Assembly (NCBI RefSeq): GCF_000374485.1
Contig: NZ_KB894491.1
Location: 27,651 to 91,650, forward strand
DNA length: 64,000 nucleotides
Source: Algicola sagamiensis DSM 14643
GTDB lineage: Bacteria > Pseudomonadota > Gammaproteobacteria > Enterobacterales > Alteromonadaceae
Direction: 5' to 3'
Part shown: positions 1 to 9,254 of the stretch, one piece after another
Layout: every line of letters begins with the position of its first letter
How positions within the stretch are numbered: position 1 is the first letter of the stretch
Program-made: the position numbers and the translations under genes
The notes under the pieces: model-generated
Told to the model about the DNA's origin: nothing
Database searches by the model: none
The model's input: only the letters and a program-made list of their open reading frames with translations

Positions 1-1592
1 GCTTCCTCAAGCGATATTTCAGAGATATCTTCTACAAGTGAAGCATCAAGGTCATCATCTGCATCCGATTCGAGCTCCACAACCAGCTCTTCCTCATCCG
101 GTGCTAAATCTGACTCCCCACCTTCTGATAGCAGTTCATCTAAGTCTAAGTCAGAACTTTCATCAACAGAGGCATCATCTTCAGACAACGCACTATCTAA
201 ATCAACATCAAGGCTTTCTTCATCCGATGCGTCTAAATCCAGTTCAATTTCATCTAAATCTTGTGCTAAGTCACCGTCACCAGCTAAATCATGATCCCCT
301 TCCTCCATCAGGTCATCAATGTTTGTTTCAACCATGATTTCTTCTGGAGAATCATCCTCTAAACTGTCAGAATCTGAATCCATTTCAGGAACTAAATCAA
401 CGGAATCCTCTTCAAGTGATCCTAAATCGTCATCACCATCGAGCAGGTCATCAAGTGTATCGTCTTCAAAACTTTCCTCTTCAAGAAGATCGTCCAGAGA
501 GTCATCTTCTGGCAGATCTAATGAATCCTCACCTAAATCAAACCCATCATCCACATCAAGCTGAATGGCATCAGAGTCATCCGCTAAATCGTCTTCAGCT
601 GAGTCACCAATGCCCATATCAAAATCATCTTCCGGCATATCCGGCTCTAGTGGCATGCTCTTTTCAGCAACGGCTGGTGCAGCTTCTGGCATTGCAAATT
701 CAGGCTCTTCTTCTTGACGTTTTCTACGTTTTAAGAAGAAGACAAGCATTAAAATAGCGATTAAGGCAGGAACCACGCCTAGCGCAATCTGGACAGCTAG
801 GTTTTCTGAAGCAAGTTTTTTGAATTGATTAAAAGCCGTATTGAGTTCTTCTTCCTGTAAAGCAATTTGCTTTTCCTGTTTTTCAAGAATTTCTTTTGTT
901 GCATCTTTTATTTTGTCGAATTCCTCAGTGCCTTCATCAAGGCGCTTGTCAATGTCAGTAATTTTATCCGTGACGTCTTTTAACTGGCCTTTGAGCTGCT
1001 CATTTTCATCTTTAATCGCTTTCACTGTGCCAGCAGCATCAACAACTTTATCTTTGATTTCATCAAAACGAGCTTTCTGATTTTCTTTAATGTCTACTAG
1101 CTTCGTTTTTATCTCTTTCTTAACATTTTCGATGTCAGCGACTTTCGCAGATTTAGACTTAGTGCGTTTCTCAATAGACTTTGCGGGAACACCTTTACCA
1201 TGGACAATCGAACTCCAGTCAGATTCGTCCTCATCTGCACGTAAACGCGCTTCTTCTGGGTTAATTTGATTGATTTCGTCAAGAGAAGGAATAACCAGCA
1301 TCGAACCAACTTTAATATGGTTCAAGTTATTATCTGCAAAGGCGTGTGGGTTTTTCTTAAATAGAGCCACCATCATTTGATAGACAGTTACTCTTGTATT
1401 TGGTCGTGTACTCTTCGCAATACTCCATAGTGTATGCGTTTCATCTATCGGTCCAAAATTCTTACCTCGTTGAAGGTGATCAGTCCCCTTCGGCCCACGT
1501 AATTGTATTTTTTGTTCTTCCGCAACGAGGTGCGCAGACGCTAAAATCGTTGTGAAAATGATTGCTGATAAAACAACCCCGATACGTCCCAT
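1..1592 (-). CDS. fimV: FimV, polar pilus/flagellum assembly protein (C-terminus beyond window)
   Basis: The reading frame is open from the ATG at 1592 to the window edge, so about 530 residues are visible and the C-terminus is missing. It begins with a signal peptide (about residues 1-24). A FimV-type N-terminal/LysM-like region follows, with the family's GPIDETHTLWSIA-type motif near residue 45. Next come a coiled coil (about 150-255), one membrane segment followed by a KRRKR stop (about 265-285), and a long, extremely acidic Asp/Glu/Ser-rich tail that fills the rest. FimV is an inner-membrane, peptidoglycan-binding hub that organises the cell pole for type IV pili, flagella and chemosensory proteins. 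A plausible ribosome site (AAGGA) lies just upstream. It follows asd on the same strand, the order known from Pseudomonas. Identification is by architecture plus synteny. Confidence 0.9.
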   Translation of the reverse strand, partial: MGRIGVVLSAIIFTTILASAHLVAEEQKIQLRGPKGTDHLQRGKNFGPIDETHTLWSIAKSTRPNTRVTVYQMMVALFKKNPHAFADNNLNHIKVGSMLVIPSLDEINQINPEEARLRADEDESDWSSIVHGKGVPAKSIEKRTKSKSAKVADIENVKKEIKTKLVDIKENQKARFDEIKDKVVDAAGTVKAIKDENEQLKGQLKDVTDKITDIDKRLDEGTEEFDKIKDATKEILEKQEKQIALQEEELNTAFNQFKKLASENLAVQIALGVVPALIAILMLVFFLKRRKRQEEEPEFAMPEAAPAVAEKSMPLEPDMPEDDFDMGIGDSAEDDLADDSDAIQLDVDDGFDLGEDSLDLPEDDSLDDLLEEESFEDDTLDDLLDGDDDLGSLEEDSVDLVPEMDSDSDSLEDDSPEEIMVETNIDDLMEEGDHDLAGDGDLAQDLDEIELDLDASDEESLDVDLDSALSEDDASVDESSDLDLDELLSEGGESDLAPDEEELVVELESDADDDLDASLVEDISEISLEE

Positions 1593-1665
1593 GGATCGTC
1601 CTTACTTTTCGTTGAAAATTCGTAACTTGCAAACTGTGTTCCAATGTTACAACTATAAACTACTT

Positions 1666-1716
1666 AGCATAGATTATCTATGCTGTAAGGACGCGTGCTG
1701 CATCATTTGCAGCACG
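1666..1716 (-). terminator. Two hairpins between asd and fimV
   Basis: Two perfect inverted repeats lie between the asd stop and fimV: a 9-bp stem at 1694-1702/1708-1716 and an 8-bp stem at 1666-1673/1677-1684. Neither is followed by a clear T-run on the minus strand, so they may only attenuate or stabilise mRNA ends. Confidence 0.4.
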
Positions 1717-1726
1717 AAACAATAAA

Positions 1727-2743
1727 TTAGTAGTAACTTTGGATTAACTCTTCGGCAATTTGGATACTATTCGTTGCAGCACCCTTCCTCACATTATCGG
1801 CAACAACCCATAAATTTAAACCATTCGGATGAGAAATATCGTTACGAACTCGGCCTACATAAACGTCATCTTGCCCACTTGCATGACTGACCTGTGTCGG
1901 AAAGTCTTGATCATCTTCCAATAAAACAATGCCTGGCGCATCACGCAAAAGTGATTTTGCGAATTCCGCATCAATAGGCGATCGGGTTTCAATATGAATT
2001 GCTTCAGCATGACCATAAAATACAGGAACGCGAACTGCTGTTGGATTGACACGAATAGTTTCATCTCCCATGATTTTATGGGTTTCCCAAACCATCTTCA
2101 TTTCTTCACGGGTGTATCCGTTGTCTTGGAATGTATCGATCTGAGGGATCACATTAAATGCAATTTGATGAGAAAAAACCTCTGGCTCAGAAGGTTTACC
2201 TGATAATAAAGCAGTTGTCTGATTAGCAAGCTCTTCTTGTGCTGACTTTCCAGCCCCACTCACAGACTGATAAGTACAAACATTGATTCGCTCAATTCCC
2301 GCTGCTTCATGAATTGGCTTCAATGCAACCAACATCTGAATCGTTGAGCAATTCGGATTTGCAATGATATTTCGGTTTCGATAATTCTCAAGCTCATACG
2401 CATTCACTTCCGGTACAACCAAAGGAATGTCTGGTTCATAGCGGAATTGGGATGTATTGTCGATAACAATTACACCCGCTTCTGCAGCGATGGGTGCATA
2501 CTTTTTTGAGACACTCCCACCTGCTGAGAAAAATGCGATATCAACCTGAGACCAATCAAATGTGTCTACATCAATCACTGTGATATCTTGACTCTTGAAT
2601 TGGACAGTCCCACCTGCGCTTCTAGAGCTTGCGAGTGGGTAGAGCGTCGCAACAGGAAACTCTCTTTCTTCAAGTATTTCAATCAAGTGCTGACCGACGA
2701 GACCGGTAGCACCAAGAACAGCGATGTTGAACTGGCGTGACAT
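1727..2743 (-). CDS. asd: Aspartate-semialdehyde dehydrogenase
   Basis: This 338-aa NADP-dependent enzyme reduces aspartyl-4-phosphate to aspartate semialdehyde, the branch point to lysine, diaminopimelate, methionine and threonine. The N-terminal Rossmann loop GATGLVGQ (11-18) binds NADP. The catalytic cysteine is Cys132 in NPNCSTIQ, and the conserved histidine region RVPVFYGHAEAIHIE is present. Some enterobacterial genes at this locus (usg) have lost the active-site cysteine, but this copy keeps it and should be active. It lies 13 bp after pdxB with an AAGG ribosome site and probably shares its transcript; fimV follows. Whether a second asd exists elsewhere in the genome cannot be told. Confidence 0.9.
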   Translation of the reverse strand: MSRQFNIAVLGATGLVGQHLIEILEEREFPVATLYPLASSRSAGGTVQFKSQDITVIDVDTFDWSQVDIAFFSAGGSVSKKYAPIAAEAGVIVIDNTSQFRYEPDIPLVVPEVNAYELENYRNRNIIANPNCSTIQMLVALKPIHEAAGIERINVCTYQSVSGAGKSAQEELANQTTALLSGKPSEPEVFSHQIAFNVIPQIDTFQDNGYTREEMKMVWETHKIMGDETIRVNPTAVRVPVFYGHAEAIHIETRSPIDAEFAKSLLRDAPGIVLLEDDQDFPTQVSHASGQDDVYVGRVRNDISHPNGLNLWVVADNVRKGAATNSIQIAEELIQSYY

Positions 2744-2756
2744 TTTGCCTTGATCC

Positions 2757-3878
2757 TTATAAAACTGTGAAACCTAATGCTGATAAAACGTGCTTTGAAT
2801 CTTGATCAGCAATATTGATGGGCAGAACGCTCAACTCTCGGCGCTCTGGATAGTGCTTACGCAACCAATCAAACCCTTTCTCATTGAATAGACGTCTAAA
2901 CATAACATCATCTCGACGGACATCATAGACAAGATGAACAAATTTTCTGACCGTTTCCCAAGTCATCGGATGACCGATATGGATTTCTTCAAATGGTGAT
3001 GCTGGTAGAAAGGAAGAAAACGGCTGTTCGAGGGTGATTTTTTCATGTTGGGAAAGCCACTGAGCCAGCTGGTAAGTCCCTTTTGCCTTTCCTTCCAAGC
3101 TATATCCGGCGATATGTGCCGTGGCAATTTGCGTGAAAGGGATAAGTTCCTCAAGTATTTTTGGTTCACCTTGCCAAACATCCAGTACAAGTGGCATCTT
3201 TCTGCCTCCTTGCTTTGCTCGAAGCAGCGCTTGGTTATCGATAACATCACCTCTGGATGCGTTCATGATCACCGCATTCGGTTTCATGATTGCTAATTGT
3301 TCATCAGAAAGCATTTGATACGTTGTGAACTTCCCTTCTTTGGTGAGAGGAACATGAAAGGTCACACAGTCTGATTGGGATAACAAAGTTGCGTAATCAA
3401 CCCACTCACCCAATACTGGGTCGGGTTCTACCAATGGATCACACAGCAGGCAGCGAACATTCAACGCTTTGAGCATTGATGCAACCTGGCGACCTATATT
3501 CCCAATACCAACGATCCCAATCGTTTTATCTCTTAACTGCCACCCTTCACTTTCTTCAATGTGACACAATGCAGAGAGAATGTAATCTGCGACAGACTTA
3601 GCATTACAGCCAGGTGCACTTGAGAATAAAATTTCTTTTTTAGCAAGAAGGAACTGATCAACATGGTCAGTACCGATCGTTGCCGTCCCCACATACTTCA
3701 GACAATTTGCATGCTCAAGAAGAGACGCGTTGACTTGGGTAATACTTCGGATAAGCAGTGTATCTATATCTTTGAGTTGGTTAGGCTTCAATTCTCTCCC
3801 TGGGAAGGATGTAACTTGACCAAATGGGTGCAACATCTGAGCTGCATAGGGGATATTTTCATCCACCAATATTTGCAT
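2757..3878 (-). CDS. pdxB: Erythronate-4-phosphate dehydrogenase PdxB
   Basis: The 373-aa product belongs to the D-2-hydroxyacid dehydrogenase family and matches PdxB in length. It oxidises 4-phosphoerythronate in the DXP-dependent pyridoxal 5'-phosphate pathway. Visible features are the NAD-binding GIVGIGNIGRQ motif (about 122-132), the conserved Arg/Asp/Glu segments of the family, the PdxB-type catalytic histidine segment AHIAGYSLEGKAKGT (about 254-268), and a C-terminal extension of about 90 residues typical of PdxB dimers. A GAAG ribosome site precedes the ATG. It is the first gene of the run pdxB-asd-fimV, and this gene order is widespread in gammaproteobacteria. Confidence 0.93.
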   Translation of the reverse strand: MQILVDENIPYAAQMLHPFGQVTSFPGRELKPNQLKDIDTLLIRSITQVNASLLEHANCLKYVGTATIGTDHVDQFLLAKKEILFSSAPGCNAKSVADYILSALCHIEESEGWQLRDKTIGIVGIGNIGRQVASMLKALNVRCLLCDPLVEPDPVLGEWVDYATLLSQSDCVTFHVPLTKEGKFTTYQMLSDEQLAIMKPNAVIMNASRGDVIDNQALLRAKQGGRKMPLVLDVWQGEPKILEELIPFTQIATAHIAGYSLEGKAKGTYQLAQWLSQHEKITLEQPFSSFLPASPFEEIHIGHPMTWETVRKFVHLVYDVRRDDVMFRRLFNEKGFDWLRKHYPERRELSVLPINIADQDSKHVLSALGFTVL

Positions 3879-4012
3879 GGTGACTTCTTCACATCAACTT
3901 GAAATGGTCATTCCATTCTACGGAAACTTGATAAGGAAAGAAATCTCAAGAAGACGTTAAATAGATTTCAGGATATGATTGATGTTACATTACATTTTCT
4001 TAAGGCTTGTGT

Positions 4013-4582
4013 GTGAAAAGGCGACTCATCTCATTATTATTTCTGCCGTTTTATACTTATTCTGTAGGGAAGGATCCGTGTCAGTTACCGACATTGAAGG
4101 TTATTTCACAACAAGAGCTCACCTTTGCAACTACTTTTGATAAGCCAGCTGTGTATCATCAATCTACAAAGATAGCGAAAGTCATTGTCCCCATTAAAGA
4201 GATGATCACCATTATCAATCTTAATAAATCCCAACATCCACAATATCTGCGAAAAGCCGATGCGTATTTGATTCAACGCTTATCAAATATAAAAAAAGAT
4301 GAGTTGATTCAAGATAAAGATCTGACAAAGCCTGTTGACCCACTCAATACACAAGAGTTAACAAACGCTATTTATGCAGGTACCATCATGGATAACACGC
4401 TCAGAGAAGCGATTTACCTGAAAAAGGCATTCATTGCATATAAAAACCAGCCTCTCAAAGAAGGTGTAGGTAAACAACTACATGGCATCTATCGTAAGCC
4501 ATTTGGAGATACTGGGAAAGTCATGAAAACCGTTGTTGAGTACAAAGGTAAAGTCTTATTTCACACATGTGAATTACAGTGA
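4013..4582 (+). CDS. Small secreted protein of unknown function
   Basis: I do not recognise this 189-aa protein. The preferred start is GTG at 4013 because AAGG at 4002-4005 sits 7 nt upstream; a TTG at 4007 in the same frame would add two residues. The N-terminus is short, basic then hydrophobic (KRRLISLLFLPFYTY), consistent with a signal peptide, after which the chain is hydrophilic. Two cysteines (near residue 25 and near the C-terminus) could form a disulfide in the periplasm. It stands alone, convergent with fabB, and shares a bidirectional terminator with it. Confidence 0.6.
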   Translation: MKRRLISLLFLPFYTYSVGKDPCQLPTLKVISQQELTFATTFDKPAVYHQSTKIAKVIVPIKEMITIINLNKSQHPQYLRKADAYLIQRLSNIKKDELIQDKDLTKPVDPLNTQELTNAIYAGTIMDNTLREAIYLKKAFIAYKNQPLKEGVGKQLHGIYRKPFGDTGKVMKTVVEYKGKVLFHTCELQ

Positions 4583-4601
4583 TCAACATGAAAATTTAAA
4601 A

Positions 4602-4636
4602 CAATGCGCTCATACATTGAGTCATTGAGCGCATTG
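4602..4636. terminator. Bidirectional terminator between the small secreted gene and fabB
   Basis: A perfect 11-bp inverted repeat (4602-4612 and 4626-4636, stem CAATGCGCTCA) separates two convergent genes. An A/T-rich tract flanks it on the left, giving a T-run for fabB, and a CTTTT lies a few bases to the right. Confidence 0.75.
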
Positions 4637-4659
4637 CCATTGCTTTTATGGTTGGTCGA

Positions 4660-5871
4660 TTAGCCTTTGTACTTTTCAAAGACCAAGGTCGCGTTTGTTC
4701 CACCAAAACCAAAACTGTTACTCATCACACGATTTAAGTCTGCCACTTGTGTTTCTGTCACCAAAGGTAAACTTTGTGCTTTTTCATCACGAGTTTCAAC
4801 ATTAATTGATGGTGCAATAAAACCATGTTGCATCATCAGAAGACTATAAATTGCTTCATGAACACCTGCTGCACCAAGCGCATGACCCGTCATTGACTTT
4901 GTAGCACTCAATGGTGGGGCTTGATCACCAAAGACTTCTTTGATTGCCTCAAGCTCTTTGACATCACCCACTGGAGTACTTGTACCGTGCGTATTGATGT
5001 AATCAATCTGCTGCTCATTCATTGCCATTTGCATACAACGAACAGCACCTTCACCACTTGGTGCAACCATATCAAGACCATCTGAAGTTGCACCATACCC
5101 CGTGATTTCTGCATAGATTGTCGCGCCACGCGCAAGAGCGTGTTCTAATTCTTCAACAACGAGGATGCCACCACCACCAGAGATAACAAAACCATCACGA
5201 TCTGTATCATACGTCCGCGAGGCTTTTTCTGGTGTTTCATTATATTTTGTGGAGAGTGCACCCATCGCATCAAACTCCATACCAAGCGTCCAGTGAAGCT
5301 CTTCACCACCACCTGCAAAAATGATGTCCTGTTTGCCGAGTTGAATCTGCTCTACGGCATGCCCAATACAATGCGCACTTGTCGCACAAGCGCTACTGAT
5401 CGAGTAGTTCACACCCTTGATCTTGAAGGGTGTTGCAAGACATGCTGAGCAGGTACTCGACATTGTACGCGGGACCATATATGGACCAACACGCTTAACA
5501 TTCTTCTCTCTTAGGATGTCGGCAGCTTCAACTTGGTTCTTTGAGGAAGCGCCACCAGAACCAACAACTAAACCAGTCCGTGGGTTTGAAACCTGGGCTT
5601 CCGAAAGTCCAGCATCTTCGATCGCTTGTTGCATCGCAATATAGGCATAAGCTGCTGCATCACCCATGAAACGCATTGCTTTTCGATCAATATGATCCGC
5701 TGGATCCAGTTTAATGTTTCCCCAAACCTGACTGCGTAATTTATATTCCGCAAATTCTTCAGAGGCAGTAATACCCGACTTTCCTTGTTTCAGACTGTTG
5801 AGTACTTCTTCCACGTTGTTACCGATACTGGAGACAATCCCCATACCAGTGATGACGGCTCTTTTAGTCAT
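4660..5871 (-). CDS. fabB: Beta-ketoacyl-ACP synthase I (FabB)
   Basis: The 403-aa condensing enzyme elongates acyl-ACP chains and, in gammaproteobacteria, is required for unsaturated fatty acid synthesis. The KAS triad is intact: Cys162 (SSACATS), His295 ([11 protein letters not shown]) and His330 ([10 protein letters not shown]). The GFGGTNA motif lies near the C-terminus. Length and sequence fit FabB better than FabF. An AGGA ribosome site lies 8 nt before the ATG. Divergent arrangement with mnmC matches the Escherichia coli layout. fabA, its usual partner, is not in the window. Confidence 0.95.
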   Translation of the reverse strand: MTKRAVITGMGIVSSIGNNVEEVLNSLKQGKSGITASEEFAEYKLRSQVWGNIKLDPADHIDRKAMRFMGDAAAYAYIAMQQAIEDAGLSEAQVSNPRTGLVVGSGGASSKNQVEAADILREKNVKRVGPYMVPRTMSSTCSACLATPFKIKGVNYSISSACATSAHCIGHAVEQIQLGKQDIIFAGGGEELHWTLGMEFDAMGALSTKYNETPEKASRTYDTDRDGFVISGGGGILVVEELEHALARGATIYAEITGYGATSDGLDMVAPSGEGAVRCMQMAMNEQQIDYINTHGTSTPVGDVKELEAIKEVFGDQAPPLSATKSMTGHALGAAGVHEAIYSLLMMQHGFIAPSINVETRDEKAQSLPLVTETQVADLNRVMSNSFGFGGTNATLVFEKYKG

Positions 5872-6004
5872 CGCGCATTTCCTATCTTTCTAAGATTGCT
5901 CTATTGTATGCTGATTTGTATTGAAAAGTGGTCTGCTTTTATCGACTTCATGATTTCTTAACGTAAAATACGTCACCATAATGAAGTAAGTTAATGGCTT
6001 TCCT

Positions 6005-7993
6005 GTGACAAATACGGCAAAAATTCACTTTAATGATAACGGCACACCTGTTTCCGAGCTGTTCGATGACGTTTATTTCTCGAATGAAAATGGTCTCGCA
6101 GAATCTCTGTATGTTTTCTTTCAAAATAACCAGCTACCAGAACGTTGGGATCATCACAGTGCACGATCGTTTGTTATTGCAGAGTCAGGATTTGGTACAG
6201 GATTGAATTTCCTTGCCACTTGGCAACAATGGTTACAATACTCAGCTCCAAAACCAAAGCTTCATTTTATTTCATTTGAAAAATTCCCACTGCAAAAAAA
6301 TGATCTATCGAGTGCCCTTGCCCATTGGCCGCAACTTAAATCAATGGCAGAGTCACTCATCGAACAATATCCACCCGCACTTCCTGGCTTCCACCGAATG
6401 GTCTTTGAAGAAGGAAATATCACACTCGATCTTTGGATTGGCGATATCCACGATGGCTTAGCACAGCTAATCACCACAAATGAAGGCCTAGTAGATGCCT
6501 GGTATCTGGATGGCTTTGCACCGAGTAAAAATAAGGATATGTGGACACCTGAGCTTTTTTCAGCCATGGCAGCACTTGGCAAATCGAATTGTACTTTTGC
6601 AACGTTTACAGCAGCAGGCTTCGTACGCCGGGGCCTTCAGGAAGTTGGATTTGAGGTCAAAAAAACCAAAGGCTTTGGGAACAAACGCGATATGAGCGTA
6701 GGTCAGCTGACAAATAAACCCACCTATCAAACACTACCTCACTATTATCAAGCCAAAAGTGGTACTCCAATTTCCATCACTGACCAAGTTGCAATTATTG
6801 GCGGCGGAATTGCTGGCGCATGTATCGCTGACAAACTCACCCAAAAAGGCATACAATGTACATTATTTTGCAAAGATGACCTTGCGCAAGGCGCCTCAAG
6901 TAATAGACAAGGCGCAGTATATCCGCTGCTACAAGCACAGTGGAATTGTGCAAGTGAATTTTATAGTCATGCATTTTTAACTGCGACCCGTTACTACAAA
7001 GGACTTCATGCTGAAGGATATTCATTTGCACATGACTGGTGTGGTGTTTTGCAAGTTGGCTTCTCTGATGAAGCAAACCGTCGACAAAAGAAGATTATTC
7101 AATCTGAGCAATACCCTGACACGATTGTACACCCCATGCTGAATCAGGAAATCATCGAAAAAACGGGATTTATCTGTCACTATGATGGCTTGTTTTATCC
7201 AGAAGGTGGTTGGGTCAATCCACCAACATTGATTCGCGCAATCATTGATCGTGCGCAATCAACAAACCTGTTGCAGATTCGAGTAAAAGACCAAGTAGAA
7301 CAACTCATCCAATTAACAAACGGATGGCAAGTGAACACATCAGCAAGTGAAGCATCATTTGATTATGTGATCCTCTGTACCGGCGCATATCCGCAGATAT
7401 TATCTGAAGAACAACAGCTACCGATTCGCCCAGTACAAGGGCAAGTGTCTTATGTCCAATCCAATCAAAATATCGCTCAATTAAAGACGGTACTGTGTTA
7501 TAAGGGATATATGACCCCAAGCTTTGACAATATCCATTGTATTGGCGCAACATTTAACAAGCAGAACTTAGATTTTGAAGTCACCGAGCGGGCACATCAG
7601 GAAAATATCGGCTTGTTCACCCAATCATTTACGACATTCCATGAAAATGATATGAAGATTCACTCGGGGAATACCCGCCTACGTGCAACCACATCCGATC
7701 ACCTCCCCATGGTTGGTATTCACCCCGATGTCCCAAAGCAGCAAATACAGTATGCTGATCTGCACCAAGACACAAAAAAGCATAACCAAGAACCGCCTGC
7801 TCACTTACCAAGGTTATTCACTCTGAATGGTTTAGGTGCCCGTGGATTATGCAGCGCGCCACTTTGTGCAGATATTCTTGTTGCTCAACTCACCCATTCT
7901 CCATTCCCTGTTTCTAAGGATGTCTACTGTGCTGTCACTCCGAATCGTTTCGTGATCCGAAAAATGCGAAAAAAACCAGAACACAGGAAATAG
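6005..7993 (+). CDS. mnmC: Bifunctional tRNA modification enzyme MnmC
   Basis: The 662-aa fusion carries out the last two steps of mnm5s2U synthesis at the wobble position of tRNAs for Lys, Glu and Gln. The C-terminal FAD domain removes carboxymethyl from cmnm5U, and the N-terminal domain methylates the resulting nm5U using S-adenosylmethionine. The methyltransferase half (about 1-240) carries an ESGFGTGLNFL motif near residue 62 and a WYLDGFAPSKN segment. The oxidoreductase half starts with a FAD-binding IIGGGIAGA motif near residue 263 and ends with a second GLGARG motif. Length is close to the E. coli enzyme. The start is GTG at 6005, with no strong ribosome site. Confidence 0.95.
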   Translation: MTNTAKIHFNDNGTPVSELFDDVYFSNENGLAESLYVFFQNNQLPERWDHHSARSFVIAESGFGTGLNFLATWQQWLQYSAPKPKLHFISFEKFPLQKNDLSSALAHWPQLKSMAESLIEQYPPALPGFHRMVFEEGNITLDLWIGDIHDGLAQLITTNEGLVDAWYLDGFAPSKNKDMWTPELFSAMAALGKSNCTFATFTAAGFVRRGLQEVGFEVKKTKGFGNKRDMSVGQLTNKPTYQTLPHYYQAKSGTPISITDQVAIIGGGIAGACIADKLTQKGIQCTLFCKDDLAQGASSNRQGAVYPLLQAQWNCASEFYSHAFLTATRYYKGLHAEGYSFAHDWCGVLQVGFSDEANRRQKKIIQSEQYPDTIVHPMLNQEIIEKTGFICHYDGLFYPEGGWVNPPTLIRAIIDRAQSTNLLQIRVKDQVEQLIQLTNGWQVNTSASEASFDYVILCTGAYPQILSEEQQLPIRPVQGQVSYVQSNQNIAQLKTVLCYKGYMTPSFDNIHCIGATFNKQNLDFEVTERAHQENIGLFTQSFTTFHENDMKIHSGNTRLRATTSDHLPMVGIHPDVPKQQIQYADLHQDTKKHNQEPPAHLPRLFTLNGLGARGLCSAPLCADILVAQLTHSPFPVSKDVYCAVTPNRFVIRKMRKKPEHRK

Positions 7994-8126
7994 CAAAATT
8001 ATTTTAGAATACAAAAACAAGAATTTATAGCTATATATTTCAATGTAGCCCTCGAAGAATTTAATAAAATAGCATTATTGAAATCTGTACAAGCCAAGTA
8101 TAAGAAGGAAAGTTATCGCACATTAA

Positions 8127-8288
8127 TCACTTTTGGGTTTCACTTTTTTTTCGGTACTTCATTTCTTCATCCATTGGAGGAAGAAAGTAATCAATGAGTT
8201 GTGGCAGGAGCAAACGGAATATGACCAAGCAAAGCAGAAAGCCGATAACAGCGATGATGACATACAAAAATAGAGACATGTTTACCAT
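8127..8288 (-). CDS. Tiny single-pass membrane protein, unknown function
   Basis: A 53-codon frame runs from ATG at 8288 to TGA at 8127. The translation has a short N-terminus, about 25 hydrophobic residues (SLFLYVIIAVIGFLLCLVIF and following leucines), then a proline-containing turn and a charged tail ending EEMKYRKKSETQK. That profile fits a small inner-membrane protein with a charged cytoplasmic tail. A GAG/AAGGA-like ribosome site lies upstream but is not ideal; a second ATG at 8279 is possible. No family is recognised. It overlaps a short plus-strand frame (8194-8376) that looks like its shadow. Confidence 0.5.
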   Translation of the reverse strand: MVNMSLFLYVIIAVIGFLLCLVIFRLLLPQLIDYFLPPMDEEMKYRKKSETQK

Positions 8289-8834
8289 GACGATTGCTCA
8301 ATTCCTTAGCAAAAGTATAAGCTCAATACCCGTGAAGTTCGACTTTGAAGTAATCAATAAAACCAGTCAACATTGAACTAGGTCCATACCACTAGTACAG
8401 CCAAAAATATCTGGACAACAATCCCACCATCAATCTGCTGTCCAGTAAACAGTTCCCAGTTAACTGACAGGATAAGGTTTATCTACTCTGATTTAGTCTG
8501 CTAAGCTGCCATTGCAAAGCAAATATGAAGAAAAAGCACCATCGGGTGAATATACTCATTTTCTTTTGCCTAGGTTTCAATGTACACATACTTAATAACA
8601 TGTTTATTCAAAATAATGCCCAATCAAATGCATTGGTGCATCATAAGCACCAATCAAATTTTGTGATCATTATCGTAAAATAGAGGCCTAGCCTCTACCC
8701 GCCATTGAGAGTAAAAAGATTCAGAAATCAGAATTAACCTCTTCTTTATATTCTTTTCTATACTTACCCATATCGGAAGCTGTCATTATTTTGGCTGCTT
8801 TCTAACAAATTCCTCATTACTCAGGGAATGCGTC
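8289..8834. other. Non-coding stretch upstream of the receiver/H-NOX pair
   Basis: No convincing gene is visible in these roughly 545 bases. It must hold the promoter of the downstream receiver gene. A perfect 7-bp inverted repeat with a 3-nt centre lies at 8681-8697 (TAGAGGCCTAGCCTCTA) and could be a hairpin or an operator. Confidence 0.5.
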
Positions 8835-9254
8835 ATGAAGAAAATGGTTGTCCTCATCATTGACGATGTGGATTACACGAGGCAGCTTTTGCGCAACAGT
8901 ATTTTACATATGAACGCAGAAGGGTGTTTTACGTGTACGCAATTTCGCATTCTTCAGGCATCAGTCGGATCTGAGGCTTTGGATACAATCCGTAATCGAG
9001 AGGTGGACTTGATCTTTCTTGACATTGAATTACCCGATATGAATGGCATTGACATCCTACGCGAGATGAAAACTGAGAAGCCAGAGTTACACATTGTCAT
9101 GTTAAGTGGCGAATGCACATCGGACAATGTCAGAGATAGCATTGCAGCGGGCGCTTCTGGTTTTATTGCAAAGCCTTTTTCCGGTGAAAAAGTGTGCGCA
9201 GCAATCAAAAACTTTGAAAAGAGCCATAAAAAATTATCCTGGAGTAACCTATGA
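8835..9254 (+). CDS. Single-domain response regulator (CheY-like receiver)
   Basis: The 139-aa product is a stand-alone receiver domain with no output domain. The acidic pair Asp10-Asp11, the phospho-acceptor Asp63 (FLDIELPDMNG), the switch Ser91 (MLSGE) and Lys113 (AKPFS) are all in place, so it should be phosphorylated by a histidine kinase. No kinase is encoded nearby. Its last codons overlap the start of the next gene by 4 bp (ATGA), indicating translational coupling to the H-NOX-like protein. The likely role is a phospho-relay or protein-interaction switch working with that partner; the target is unknown. Confidence 0.88.
   Translation: MKKMVVLIIDDVDYTRQLLRNSILHMNAEGCFTCTQFRILQASVGSEALDTIRNREVDLIFLDIELPDMNGIDILREMKTEKPELHIVMLSGECTSDNVRDSIAAGASGFIAKPFSGEKVCAAIKNFEKSHKKLSWSNL

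Noticed and set aside
38..757. Several plus-strand frames rich in Ser or His/Pro at the left edge
   Set aside because: They are antisense shadows of the repetitive acidic fimV coding sequence.
8194..8376. 60-codon plus-strand open frame
   Set aside because: It overlaps the minus-strand membrane protein, which has a much more protein-like composition.
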